Below, piece after piece: positions 1 to 7,047 of a DNA stretch of 13,407 bases. Position numbers and translations under genes: made by a program. Each line of letters starts with the position of its first letter. Within the stretch, counting starts at the first letter, position 1. The notes under the pieces are model-generated. The model made no database searches. It saw only the letters and a program-made list of their open reading frames with translations, and had not been told where the DNA came from. The stretch comes from CAYNNP01 sp964398215 (lineage in GTDB: Bacteria > Planctomycetota > Planctomycetia > Pirellulales > Pirellulaceae), in the NCBI GenBank assembly GCA_964398215.1, contig CAYNNP010000185.1:1-13407 (forward strand), read 5' to 3'.

Positions 1-1
1 T

Positions 2-90
2 AGGCCGGAGGCTGGCACAACTTTAGCCCATGGCTTTAGCCATGGGGACGTATACACAACACGCCCAAAAAGGCCGCAGGCCGACACAAT
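2..90. repeat. Short imperfect direct repeats and a 9-bp palindrome
   Basis: Two related 20-bp units lie at 2-21 and 71-90 and share 16 of 20 positions (both read AGGCCG-AGGC-ACAA with four differences). Between them, 27-46 is a perfect inverted repeat: CCCATGGCT, two bases, AGCCATGGG. No credible ORF covers this stretch. Small GC-rich palindromes of this kind are common between genes in planctomycetes, and I read these as intergenic repeats rather than gene-specific regulation. Whether they are multicopy in the genome cannot be judged from one window. Confidence 0.5.
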
Positions 91-131
91 TTTTGTTCGT
101 TAACGACAGGAAAGTTATGGTGGTGCGTTAT

Positions 132-311
132 GCCGAAACTCTTGACGGTTTGTTGATTTATTAACGCGGTATATTTTTGTGAGCCGATGGGCGATAGCCC
201 CGGTTATTGACGGTCTGGTTGTGCTCGAAACCGGGGCTATCGCCCTGCGGCTCAAAGGTTTCTGAATCATGAGTGCACCTGCTGCATCGCCGAAACTCTT
301 GACGAGTTTCG
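132..311. repeat. 16-bp direct repeat flanking the large palindrome; second copy forms a hairpin
   Basis: The 16-mer GCCGAAACTCTTGACG occurs exactly at 132-147 and again at 289-304, 157 bp apart, on either side of the 181-253 inverted repeat. At the second copy, bases 291-311 form a perfect hairpin: CGAAACTC, five-base loop TTGAC, GAGTTTCG. The first copy has lost most of the right arm. This looks like a REP-like unit of which one copy is degenerate. A target-site duplication around an inserted element is less likely, because the repeats do not directly abut the palindrome. Confidence 0.55.
181..253. repeat. Large inverted repeat (23-bp arms, 27-nt spacer)
   Basis: Arms at 181-203 and 231-253 are reverse complements at 21 of 23 positions; the two mismatches fall at the seventh and eighth bases of the left arm. 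The spacer 204-230 has no obvious structure. RNA from either strand would form a long stable hairpin. It lies downstream of the membrane-protein gene that ends at 345 on the minus strand, so it could act as a transcript end or RNA-stabilising structure. A REP-like repeat or a relic of a small non-autonomous mobile element is equally possible. Confidence 0.7.
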
Positions 312-344
312 CTACGGGTAGATTCTTTTCTGTCGCTCGGAGCG

Positions 345-1070
345 TCAGGCGGCCTTTGAATGGGAGCTTCCTGCACTTGGAAGCTCTAGTACTGTTGCTG
401 ATTCGTCTGCCAATTCTGCGGCGGCATCTTTTAGGTACAGCGACAGAATCAACGCCTCCACGCCTGAGAAAGCGAGTAGCAGGTAAGCAAACAATTCAGC
501 GGATTCTTCGACGACTCCCTTGGTCGCCATCAATCCATCCTTTGCCTCTTGTGTCGCCACAGGCACTTCGCTCCAAACGATCGGGCGATCCAGAATTTGA
601 GTCATCGCACACAAATAGATTCCCGCGATTGCAAACATGGTCACCGCTGGTTGACGTACCAGCCAAAGCGCATCAGCAACGATCGATTTGCGGTAGATAA
701 CAAACGTGGTCAATCCAATTAACAGCACTGGAATTCCAACCACGTACTTGTACGCGTCTTCAAATAGCAGCGATTCAAAAATCATGTCGGCTTCGCGAGC
801 GGCAGCGTAAGCGACCATCACCGCGCAGCCTACCAATCCGGCTCGCCCCGCTTTTGATTTTGTTGCGGCGAATGCAAAACTGATCGCCGTGAAAGTTGCC
901 AGCACGACCTGAGACATTTCCAAAGGACCATTCTCTGCGCCCAGCCAGTTTGCTCCATGCGATTCCAGTAGGCTCACAACCAACTGAAAGATAGCAAATG
1001 CCGTGATTCCGTATGCCGTCAATCGGACTGGATAAGACGTGATCAAACGGGTAAGTCGATCGCTTGCCAT
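345..1070 (-). CDS. Six-helix integral membrane protein, unknown function
   Basis: This 241-aa protein has about six hydrophobic segments and is almost certainly an inner-membrane protein. The helices lie near residues 14-33, 52-70, 77-96, 106-124, 139-158 and 188-209. Loops and helix ends keep charged residues that may be functional: GAENGPLE before helix 2, READMIFE after helix 3, and VVEESAELF leading into helix 6. The tail is Ala/Ser-rich and not hydrophobic. The reading frame stays open up to a start at 1160, but the ATG at 1070 (MASDRL) puts the first helix close to the N-terminus. It follows gatC on the same strand after a 202-nt gap that contains hairpins, so it probably has its own promoter. 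I do not recognise the family. Membrane location is well supported; the function is open. Confidence 0.7.
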   Translation of the reverse strand: MASDRLTRLITSYPVRLTAYGITAFAIFQLVVSLLESHGANWLGAENGPLEMSQVVLATFTAISFAFAATKSKAGRAGLVGCAVMVAYAAAREADMIFESLLFEDAYKYVVGIPVLLIGLTTFVIYRKSIVADALWLVRQPAVTMFAIAGIYLCAMTQILDRPIVWSEVPVATQEAKDGLMATKGVVEESAELFAYLLLAFSGVEALILSLYLKDAAAELADESATVLELPSAGSSHSKAA

Positions 1071-1171
1071 GCTATGCCTGCCATCTGAAAGAAACGAACC
1101 TTCGCTTACTCGGGAAATACCGCTTTGAAAGCAGGCGAACCTACGGCTTTCGTGCACCAAATGTGGTGTGG

Positions 1172-1216
1172 GTATCCAGCTGATGTATCAGCCTGAGAGC
1201 GAAAATGCATGGATAC
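1172..1216. repeat. Nested inverted repeats upstream of the membrane-protein gene
   Basis: The perfect hairpin GCTGAT-GT-ATCAGC lies at 1179-1192. It sits just inside a second inverted repeat whose arms are GTATCCA at 1172-1178 and TGGATAC at 1210-1216. The structure lies about 100-145 nt upstream of the ATG at 1070 on the minus strand, in the gap after gatC. It could be an operator, a leader-RNA hairpin or part of a terminator; nothing here decides between these. Confidence 0.35.
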
Positions 1217-1246
1217 AGATTTGAAGGCAATCTGAAAAGATCAATT

Positions 1247-1269
1247 GCTTCTCCCCGCTTTGGGGAAGC
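1247..1269 (-). terminator. Possible weak terminator hairpin after gatC
   Basis: Immediately downstream of the gatC stop on the minus strand, GGGG at 1262-1265 (plus strand) pairs with CCCC at 1253-1256, extended by imperfectly paired arms to about 1247 and 1269. The loop is five bases. The T-rich stretch (CTTTT in minus-strand sense, plus strand 1236-1240) is not directly adjacent, so this is not a textbook Rho-independent terminator. Its place between gatC and the next gene is consistent with a transcript end. Confidence 0.3.
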
Positions 1270-1272
1270 CAA

Positions 1273-1578
1273 CTATTTCTTGGAACCACCGGGGCCAAGG
1301 ACCGGAGGAACACGAAAGCACTCATCGTCGCTGGCAGGAGCATTTTGAAGTGCCTGCTCGCGAGTCAAACTTTGGTGCAGTTCATCTTTCCGCCAACGAT
1401 TATCAACATCCAGCGCCGTTGTCATCGGCTCGACATCAGAAGTGTCAAGTTCAGAGAGTTTTTCAACGAAACCGAGGATGCATTCTAGCTGAGGCCCAAG
1501 AGTCTTGGCTTCGTCAGCGGATAGTTCCAGACGAGCCAGGAAACCCAAGTTTCGGACATCTTGCTCAGATAGTGCCAT
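1273..1578 (-). CDS. gatC: Asp-tRNA(Asn)/Glu-tRNA(Gln) amidotransferase subunit C
   Basis: GatC is the small subunit of the GatCAB complex, which converts misacylated Asp-tRNA(Asn) and/or Glu-tRNA(Gln) to the correct amidated form in the cytoplasm; it wraps around GatA and stabilises the complex. The 101-aa product has the usual length and hallmarks: an N-terminal VRNLGFLARLELS helix, the LGFVEKLSELDTSDVEPM segment that contacts GatA, then RKDE and an A-P-x-x-D-D region ending in FRVPPVLG. I place the start at the ATG at 1578 (MALSEQD), which has CGGAG about eight bases upstream. The frame continues to a TTG at 1605, but those extra nine residues do not resemble GatC. It lies 54 nt downstream of rpmB on the same strand and may be cotranscribed. 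gatA and gatB are not in the window. Confidence 0.93.
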   Translation of the reverse strand: MALSEQDVRNLGFLARLELSADEAKTLGPQLECILGFVEKLSELDTSDVEPMTTALDVDNRWRKDELHQSLTREQALQNAPASDDECFRVPPVLGPGGSKK

Positions 1579-1632
1579 CCAGCGGCTCCGGATTGATGTG
1601 GTCAACAGGTCCGTGAAAACCTGCCAATTGAG

Positions 1633-1905
1633 CTACTTCTTCTTGCTGCCACTGACATCAAACGGCTTTGTCTTGACCGTTTTGCGGATCGAGCCACTGC
1701 GAATGCACTGCACGCAAACGCGCATCGACTTATTTTCGCCGTTTGGCATTGTCACATGGACTTTCTGAAGATTGGGTTGGAACTTTCGACGCGTGATGCC
1801 TGTAATTTTGGTACCAACACCGCCTAAGTACTTTGCCTTACCACGTGTCTCCACACGGTTTCCCATTTGTGGTTTCTTGCCGCAAATTTCGCATTCTCGT
1901 GCCAT
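1633..1905 (-). CDS. rpmB: Large ribosomal subunit protein bL28
   Basis: A 90-aa basic protein matching bL28, a structural component of the 50S subunit. The N-terminus MARECEICGKKP and the internal CVQCIRSG carry two CxxC pairs (C5/C8 and about C64/C67). They mark the zinc-binding C+ type of L28 rather than the cysteine-free paralogue used under zinc limitation. ITRRKFQPNLQKVHV is the typical L28 core. The C-terminus is lysine-rich. A good ribosome-binding site (GGTGGAG) lies just upstream of the ATG at 1905. It is the first gene of the minus-strand group and probably cotranscribed with gatC, with a promoter in 1906-2150. Confidence 0.96.
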   Translation of the reverse strand: MARECEICGKKPQMGNRVETRGKAKYLGGVGTKITGITRRKFQPNLQKVHVTMPNGENKSMRVCVQCIRSGSIRKTVKTKPFDVSGSKKK

Positions 1906-2150
1906 GGTGAATCTCCACCGCCGCTATCTATTTGAATCGATTGGATGACCTGTCGGTCAATTGAAGCTCGGCAATATACAGACCAATCGCAATGGCGGGA
2001 AGCATGAATTGAGTTGTTTTAAGCGTGAAACAGAGTGAACTTCAGATTCTTGGGCTCAAAATTTGCAAGTCTGCTAAATCTGTGGCCAGAACTGGTCGAT
2101 GCCTGAAAAGACTGCCTAACCGGCAAACTTTAACACGGACCAAACTTCCT
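1906..2150. promoter_or_regulatory. Divergent intergenic region between rpmB and the small lipoprotein gene
   Basis: These 245 nt separate two genes that point away from each other, so they should hold a promoter for each. On the minus strand TTGACC (plus-strand GGTCAA at 1955-1960) is a -35-like hexamer, but nothing convincing sits 17 nt away. Another -10-like TATATT lies at 1973-1978 without a good partner. A small inverted repeat TGACC-TGTC-GGTCA lies at 1946-1959. The open frame running through 2025-2150 into the lipoprotein does not look coding. The promoter role is inferred from gene orientation. Confidence 0.35.
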
Positions 2151-2654
2151 ATGCTCCGATCGATCGAATTACTGCCCAAATCGGCTGCGTTGGCGGCAAT
2201 CCTGCTCGCTACGACTGGCTGCAGCGTGTTCCGCCCAACTCCAGATGCCTCGGAATACACCCAGGTGGGTGAGCCAACGAGATTGGCATCACTCTCTGAA
2301 GAAGCTTATTACAAGGTCCGCGAGGCTAGGCAGACAAATTCGATCGTTTTAGAGATCGATGGTAGTTCCGAGCCGATTCGAGTACTGCCACTGCCGCCGG
2401 AAGGTCAGTCGGTTTTCCTCTCGACGCTTTTGAGGCAAACGCGCGTCGCCAAGAAGGTGGGCCCGCTGGACGTGGAGTTAATGAGGGCTACGAACACCTC
2501 TTTGAACGGGCTGGGGATGTCAGTCAAGATGAACTCGGGCCGAGACAACGTGCGTCCAGAAACGGACTACGCCTTGCAGCCAGGCGATCGGATCCGAGTC
2601 AAAAAATACAAGCCGGATGCACTTAACAACTTGTTAGAATTCGCTGGGATTTGA
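2151..2654 (+). CDS. Small secreted lipoprotein with polysaccharide-export-like C-terminus
   Basis: A 167-aa predicted lipoprotein. The start at 2151 gives a short basic N-terminus (MLRSIELLPK), a hydrophobic stretch AALAAILLA and a lipobox-like TTGC, with the lipidated cysteine at about residue 24. The frame extends upstream to 2025, but that extension is basic and non-signal-like. The mature part has EAYYKVREARQTNSIVLEIDG, then a stretch resembling a beta-grasp or SLBB-type domain. It ends with ALQPGDRIRVK, which resembles the PGD-x-[IL] motif of polysaccharide export proteins (Wza/SLBB families). It is too short to be a complete Wza-like exporter. It is probably its own transcription unit, given the terminator-like hairpin just after the stop. 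Function is unknown; lipoprotein status is fairly secure, the SLBB link is a weak resemblance. Confidence 0.72.
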   Translation: MLRSIELLPKSAALAAILLATTGCSVFRPTPDASEYTQVGEPTRLASLSEEAYYKVREARQTNSIVLEIDGSSEPIRVLPLPPEGQSVFLSTLLRQTRVAKKVGPLDVELMRATNTSLNGLGMSVKMNSGRDNVRPETDYALQPGDRIRVKKYKPDALNNLLEFAGI

Positions 2655-2658
2655 TAGC

Positions 2659-2694
2659 GGCGCTAGCCGGTATCGCCTGTCGTTTCGTTTTTTT
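2659..2694 (+). terminator. Likely Rho-independent terminator after the small lipoprotein gene
   Basis: Four bases after the TGA stop, 2659-2677 can fold as a GC-rich hairpin (GGCG pairing with CGCC, with imperfect inner pairs), followed at 2682-2694 by a T-rich run that ends in seven Ts. The remaining gap to 2891 contains no credible gene. The position fits an end of the lipoprotein transcript before the next gene cluster. Confidence 0.42.
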
Positions 2695-2879
2695 GAGCGC
2701 CATGCCGATAGGGCTTGTTGAATTCGCGATAAAATCAAACGCGACAAAAATTCCTAAGCTGCCACTCCTGTCCCGTTCGATCAGACCAATATTCGGACGA
2801 ACTGATCTGTACGTCTGGTCGACTAGAAGGTTCCAATACCAACACCGTTAGGCCAGTCCATAAAACAAACGGGGCTTCT

Positions 2880-2886
2880 AAGGAGG
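2880..2886 (+). promoter_or_regulatory. Strong Shine-Dalgarno that fixes a TTG start
   Basis: AAGGAGG at 2880-2886 matches the anti-Shine-Dalgarno perfectly and lies five bases before TTG at 2892. No in-frame ATG gives an equally good signal peptide, so this site decides the start of the hydrolase lipoprotein. Most other genes in this window lack such a site, which makes it stand out. Confidence 0.75.
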
Positions 2887-2891
2887 GAGGT

Positions 2892-4538
2892 TTGGAAATC
2901 ACTGCAAAAGATTGTATTCGCTTAGTTTTTATATCATCACTCTCGGCCGCCTGGTTGCTGGTCGCGAGTGGCTGCAGTCTTCTGAAAAAGCGAAATCAAG
3001 TCGACCTTGGTGTGGTCTATGACGAACTTGCGCAGCTTCCGGACTATCAACGGAATCCTGTCATTGTTGTGCCTGGGATTCTTGGTTCTCGACTTGTCGA
3101 TAAAGAAACTGGCGATGTGACTTGGGGTGAGATGGGGCCGAGTGGTGCCAGTCCCTTGCGCACTCGTAGTCTTACTGAGTTAGCGTTGCCGATGCGAGTT
3201 GGTGTGCCGCTGCATCAATTGCACGACCAAGTTCACAGCGATGGCCCGTTGGATCAGATAACTTTTAAGTTCTATGGGATTCCGATTCGAGTCAACGCTT
3301 ATGCCCAGATTCTGGCGTCACTCGGTGTCGGTGGGTATCGCGACCGTAACTTTCGTGGCAGCTCGGGATCGAATCAAGTTGATTATGGCGACGAGCATTT
3401 CACGTGCTTTCAGTTTTCATACGACTGGCGACGTGACATCAGTGAAACGGCTGCGGAGTTGGATCGATTCATCGAAGAAGCCGACGCCTACACTCGGCAG
3501 CAGTACCGCGAACGTTACGGTATCGAAAACGCAGACATTCAATTTGACATCGTGGCTCATTCAATGGGTGGTCTCGTTACACGATACTATCTTCGCTATG
3601 GCAGTCAGATTTTACCCGACGATGGTTCGGCACCTGAGCTGACATGGGCTGGTGCGAATAAGGTTGGACGCGCGATCTTGGTCGGGACTCCCAACGCGGG
3701 TTCCACCAAATCGATCCACGAAATGAAAGACGGAATGCGACTTGCGCGTCCGCTGCCAAAATTCCCACCAGCAGTCATTGGGACCATGCCGGCGGTTTAT
3801 CAGTTGCTGCCTCGTACTCGAAATCAAGCGTTGACCAAGGCGACAGGCGAAGTCCTCGATGTGCTGGACCCTAATATTTGGTCGCAACTGAAATGGGGGC
3901 TGGCGGATCCGAAGCAAGATCGTCAGTTGAAAAAGCTGCTTCCGAATACTACTAACGCAAACCAAAGACGCCGCATTGCGTTGGAGCATCAATTCAAGTG
4001 CCTGGTTCGGGCGCGCCAATTCCACGATAGTATCGACATCCCTGCCGCCTTGCCTCCGGGGCTGGAAATGCACCTGTATGCGGGCGACGCAATCGAGACG
4101 CTTGATTCTCTGGTGGCGGACCTACGCACTGGCAAGATAACTGAAGAGAAGATGGCTGCTGGCGACGGCACGGTGACACGGACGAGTGCGGTTTCCGAAG
4201 AACGCGATGCCGATGGTATTCGTCGCAACATTCCGTGGGATAGCAAGACGTTTCTTTCAAGCGACCATATTGGGCTGACTCGCGATCGAACTTTTGTTGA
4301 CAACGTACTTAGCCGCCTTTTGGAACATCCAGTGCCCAGCATGATTGATCTCGCTGCACCAATCGGCCACGATTGGAGCCAGGAAGACGGCGTGGTTACG
4401 TCGGACGTCCCCAGCGACTGGCTGTTGCATTTGCCGTTGGCTGTACCGGAGCCGCCTCGTGAGCAGCCGCCGGTCGATCTTTTGCAACCCGAACCAATAC
4501 CAAAATCATTTTCAAAGCTGCTGCTGGAATTGGAATGA
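2892..4538 (+). CDS. LCAT-like alpha/beta-hydrolase lipoprotein (putative phospholipase/acyltransferase)
   Basis: A 548-aa envelope-anchored serine hydrolase of the lecithin:cholesterol acyltransferase-like type (PF02450-like). Residues 10-28 form a lipoprotein signal ending in LVASGC, with the lipidated cysteine at about 28. PVIVVPGILGSRL near 56-68 is the oxyanion-side motif at the start of the LCAT fold. The nucleophile elbow is AHSMGG with Ser224; GDGTV gives a likely Asp425 and SSDHIGLTRD the catalytic His459, so the triad is complete. FSYDWRRD near 175-182 is also typical of the family. Members cleave or transfer acyl chains from phospholipids or other esters. Translation starts at TTG with a perfect ribosome-binding site. 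The stop overlaps the next gene by 4 nt (ATGA), which implies coupled translation. The substrate is not predictable; the C-terminal Pro-rich tail has no recognised domain. Confidence 0.88.
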   Translation: MEITAKDCIRLVFISSLSAAWLLVASGCSLLKKRNQVDLGVVYDELAQLPDYQRNPVIVVPGILGSRLVDKETGDVTWGEMGPSGASPLRTRSLTELALPMRVGVPLHQLHDQVHSDGPLDQITFKFYGIPIRVNAYAQILASLGVGGYRDRNFRGSSGSNQVDYGDEHFTCFQFSYDWRRDISETAAELDRFIEEADAYTRQQYRERYGIENADIQFDIVAHSMGGLVTRYYLRYGSQILPDDGSAPELTWAGANKVGRAILVGTPNAGSTKSIHEMKDGMRLARPLPKFPPAVIGTMPAVYQLLPRTRNQALTKATGEVLDVLDPNIWSQLKWGLADPKQDRQLKKLLPNTTNANQRRRIALEHQFKCLVRARQFHDSIDIPAALPPGLEMHLYAGDAIETLDSLVADLRTGKITEEKMAAGDGTVTRTSAVSEERDADGIRRNIPWDSKTFLSSDHIGLTRDRTFVDNVLSRLLEHPVPSMIDLAAPIGHDWSQEDGVVTSDVPSDWLLHLPLAVPEPPREQPPVDLLQPEPIPKSFSKLLLELE

Positions 4539-5332
4539 CAGAAGAAAACAAAGAGGATTGGGATGTTGGGTTTGACCGTACACCATCAATTCAGTTTCAT
4601 GAAAACGGCTCAGTAGAAATCTGTAACGTCCGCAACTTTCGATACGAATGCAGTAGCACTCATGCGGCTTGTTGGGAAACGCGCACCTATGATCTGCAAA
4701 CTACCTGTTTTGTGGATTTTATCGTCGTGCCATTTGCCAAACGCAGCGATCTTGCCCACACAATGGTTAGCTTCGGGTTTAACGATGGGCGTTATCTGTC
4801 GATCTCAGTCGAAGCGAGACGAAAGGTTGGGCAAGTTTATTCGGTTTTGAAAGGACTGTTTCGTGCCTATCCGCTGGTTTATGTGATCGCAGACGAGCGT
4901 GATGTGATTGGGCATCGAACCGAATGTCGTGGTGACGACGTTCATCTATACCGTTCAGCGGCGACGCCGAAAGAATCCGCTTGCTTTCTGCGAAGCATGC
5001 TTGAGCGAGCCGACAAGCTTCACCGAGAACCCGAAAACTACAACACTCTGCTGAATAATTGCCTCACAAATCTGCGTGACCACGTGAATGCTGTTTGGCC
5101 AAAGCGAGTGCCATGGCACTGGGAAGTCCTTCTATCGGGGCATGCGGATCATTTAGCCTACAAGCTTGGGCTATTGAAACACGACCAGTCATTCGAGACA
5201 ATTTCTAAACTTGCCACAATCAACGACCTGTCAAAGGGCCAATGGCATCGAGACGACTTTTCCCACCTCATCCGGACTCGACTTGGCGAATACTGCCTAG
5301 GCGTTCCGCTCAGTACCAACAATAAGAACTAG
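4535..5332 (+). CDS. DUF4105 / Lnb N-terminal-domain protein without membrane segments
   Basis: A 265-aa protein of the DUF4105 family, now named after the N-terminal periplasmic domain of Lnb, a lipoprotein N-acyltransferase described in Bacteroides. Diagnostic stretches are VRNFRYEC, ETRTYDL, SDLAHTMVSFGF, ISVEARRKVGQVYS and NYNTLLNNCLTNLRDH. His75 (AHTMVSF) and Cys176 (NNCLTN) match the expected His/Cys active-site pair of this papain-like fold. I see no signal peptide and no transmembrane helix, although family members often carry both, so it may act inside the cell or need a partner. It overlaps the hydrolase gene by 4 nt and ends 2 nt before the next gene, so it sits in the middle of a tight operon. 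The family call is strong; acyltransferase activity is inferred from Lnb and untested here. Confidence 0.85.
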   Translation: MTEENKEDWDVGFDRTPSIQFHENGSVEICNVRNFRYECSSTHAACWETRTYDLQTTCFVDFIVVPFAKRSDLAHTMVSFGFNDGRYLSISVEARRKVGQVYSVLKGLFRAYPLVYVIADERDVIGHRTECRGDDVHLYRSAATPKESACFLRSMLERADKLHREPENYNTLLNNCLTNLRDHVNAVWPKRVPWHWEVLLSGHADHLAYKLGLLKHDQSFETISKLATINDLSKGQWHRDDFSHLIRTRLGEYCLGVPLSTNNKN

Positions 5333-5334
5333 TC

Positions 5335-6975
5335 ATGAAAGCTTCCGATCTGTTTATTCAAGCCCTAGAAAGCGAAGGCGTTGAATACATCTTTGGAATC
5401 CCGGGCGAAGAGAATCTCGATTTCCTAGATTCACTTTCTCGGTCCAACATCAAACTGATCCTGACCCGCCACGAACAGGCGGCTGGCTTCATGGCGGCAA
5501 CCTACGGACGGTTGACCGGCAAGGCTGGCGTTTGCTTGTCGACGCTTGGCCCAGGCGCTACGAACTTTGTGACCGCCGCGGCTTACGCGCAGCTCGGCGG
5601 CATGCCGATGATGATGATCACCGGCCAAAAACCGGTCAAGCGCAGCAAGCAAGGTCAGTTTCAAATCGTTGACGTGGTCGCGATGATGGAACCGCTGACG
5701 AAGTACACACGGCAATTGGTCAGCGGTGCAAATATCCCATCAGCTGTCCGCGAAGCCTTTCGTTTGGCTCAAGAAGAAAAGCCCGGCGCGGTACACTTGG
5801 AGCTGCCTGAGGACATTGCGGCCGAAGACACCGACGAAAAATTGTTACCAGCCAGCCTCGCGCGGCGACCGATTGCCGAAACTAAATCGATTCAAGCAGC
5901 AGTTGATCGATTAGAAAAAGCAAAGCACCCGCTGCTGATTGTGGCCGGTGGTGCTAACCGCAAGATGACTTGCAAGACGTTGCGAAATTTCATCGACAAG
6001 TTCGGCATTCCCTTCGTTACCACTCAGATGGGCAAAGGCGTCGTTGACGAACGTGACCCATTGTTCATGGGCAACGCCGCACTGTCGGGCGGCGACTTTG
6101 TGCACCGTGCAATCGAAGCCGCTGACTTGATCATCAATATTGGACATGACGTCGTCGAAAAGCCACCGTTCTTTATGCACGCAGATGGCGTCGAAGTCAT
6201 CCATGTGAACTTCTCCTCTGCAGCCGTCGATCCGGTGTACTTTCCGCAGGTCGAAGTCGTCGGTGACATTGCCAACAGCATTTGGCAGATCGGCGAACTG
6301 CTACAGAAACAGTCGCATTGGGATTTCGCTCGATTCATGGAAGTCCGCGGCCACGGCGATGCTCAGCTAAGCGAAGGCGCCGATGACGATCGCTTTCCTA
6401 TCTATCCGCAGCGTCTGGTCGCTGACGTTCGCGAATCAGTTGAAAAACAAGGCATCATCTGTTTGGACAACGGCGTCTACAAAATCTGGTTCGCCAGGAA
6501 CTACCGCGCCCACTCGCCCAACTCGGTCTTGCTGGACAACGCGCTGGCGACCATGGGAGCGGGACTGCCGTCAGCAATGGCATCGAAACTGGTTCACCCC
6601 GATCGCAGCGTGACCGCGATTTGTGGTGATGGCGGATTCATGATGAACTCGCAAGAACTAGAAACGTGCGTGCGGCTGAATCTGCATTTGGTAGTCATTA
6701 TCTTGCGTGACAACGCCTACGGAATGATCAAGTGGAAACAGGCCAACATGGGACTGGACAACTTTGGTTTGGATTATGGCAACCCGGATTTCGTAAAGTA
6801 CGCCGAGAGCTATGGAGCCCATGGGCATCGTGTCGGCAGTTCCGCAGAATTGCTGCCGTTGCTGCAAAAATGTCACGCCGGTGATGGTGTTCATGTGATC
6901 GAAGTCCCCGTCGATTACTCGGACAATGATCGGATTCTGAATCACGAAATCAAAACGCGCAGCGCCGCAATCTAA
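5335..6975 (+). CDS. Acetolactate-synthase-like thiamine diphosphate enzyme (catabolic type)
   Basis: A 546-aa ThDP-dependent enzyme most similar to acetolactate synthase, which joins two pyruvates to 2-acetolactate with loss of CO2. It has the usual three domains. The N-terminal pyrimidine-binding domain has FGIPGEEN and the catalytic glutamate Glu47 in TRHEQAAGFMA. A central domain spans roughly 190-330. The C-terminal diphosphate-binding domain contains GDGGFMMNSQELET from residue 431 and ends its ThDP motif in LRDN at about 457-460, followed by AYGMIKWKQ. In the region where biosynthetic, FAD-dependent enzymes carry RFDDR, this protein has IGHDVVEKPP. That resembles the FAD-free catabolic AlsS type, as does the lack of a regulatory-subunit gene nearby. 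It starts 2 nt after the DUF4105 gene. No acetolactate decarboxylase is present in the window, so the true substrate could be another 2-oxo acid. Confidence 0.85.
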   Translation: MKASDLFIQALESEGVEYIFGIPGEENLDFLDSLSRSNIKLILTRHEQAAGFMAATYGRLTGKAGVCLSTLGPGATNFVTAAAYAQLGGMPMMMITGQKPVKRSKQGQFQIVDVVAMMEPLTKYTRQLVSGANIPSAVREAFRLAQEEKPGAVHLELPEDIAAEDTDEKLLPASLARRPIAETKSIQAAVDRLEKAKHPLLIVAGGANRKMTCKTLRNFIDKFGIPFVTTQMGKGVVDERDPLFMGNAALSGGDFVHRAIEAADLIINIGHDVVEKPPFFMHADGVEVIHVNFSSAAVDPVYFPQVEVVGDIANSIWQIGELLQKQSHWDFARFMEVRGHGDAQLSEGADDDRFPIYPQRLVADVRESVEKQGIICLDNGVYKIWFARNYRAHSPNSVLLDNALATMGAGLPSAMASKLVHPDRSVTAICGDGGFMMNSQELETCVRLNLHLVVIILRDNAYGMIKWKQANMGLDNFGLDYGNPDFVKYAESYGAHGHRVGSSAELLPLLQKCHAGDGVHVIEVPVDYSDNDRILNHEIKTRSAAI

Positions 6976-7047
6976 ACGCCAATCCAAAACCAGCGGGCGC
7001 ACACCAGCTGACACTTCGCGCTTCACCCCATACACCCAACAACGAAC

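Noticed and set aside
1..311. CRISPR array
   Set aside because: The repeats are few, of different types and irregularly spaced; there are no repeat-spacer units and no cas genes.
269..700. 143-aa plus-strand open frame over the membrane-protein gene
   Set aside because: It is antisense to the better-supported six-helix protein, has Arg/Pro/Ser-rich low-information sequence and no recognisable domain.
2651..2851. 66-aa open frame starting with TTG after the small lipoprotein
   Set aside because: It runs through the likely terminator hairpin, has no ribosome-binding site and no family resemblance.
2695..2880. Promoter for the hydrolase gene (TTGTTG / TAAAAT)
   Set aside because: The -10-like TAAAAT is good but the -35-like hexamer is only 9 nt away; no properly spaced pair was found. 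A GATCAG...CTGATC inverted repeat at 2779-2807 is short and may be chance.
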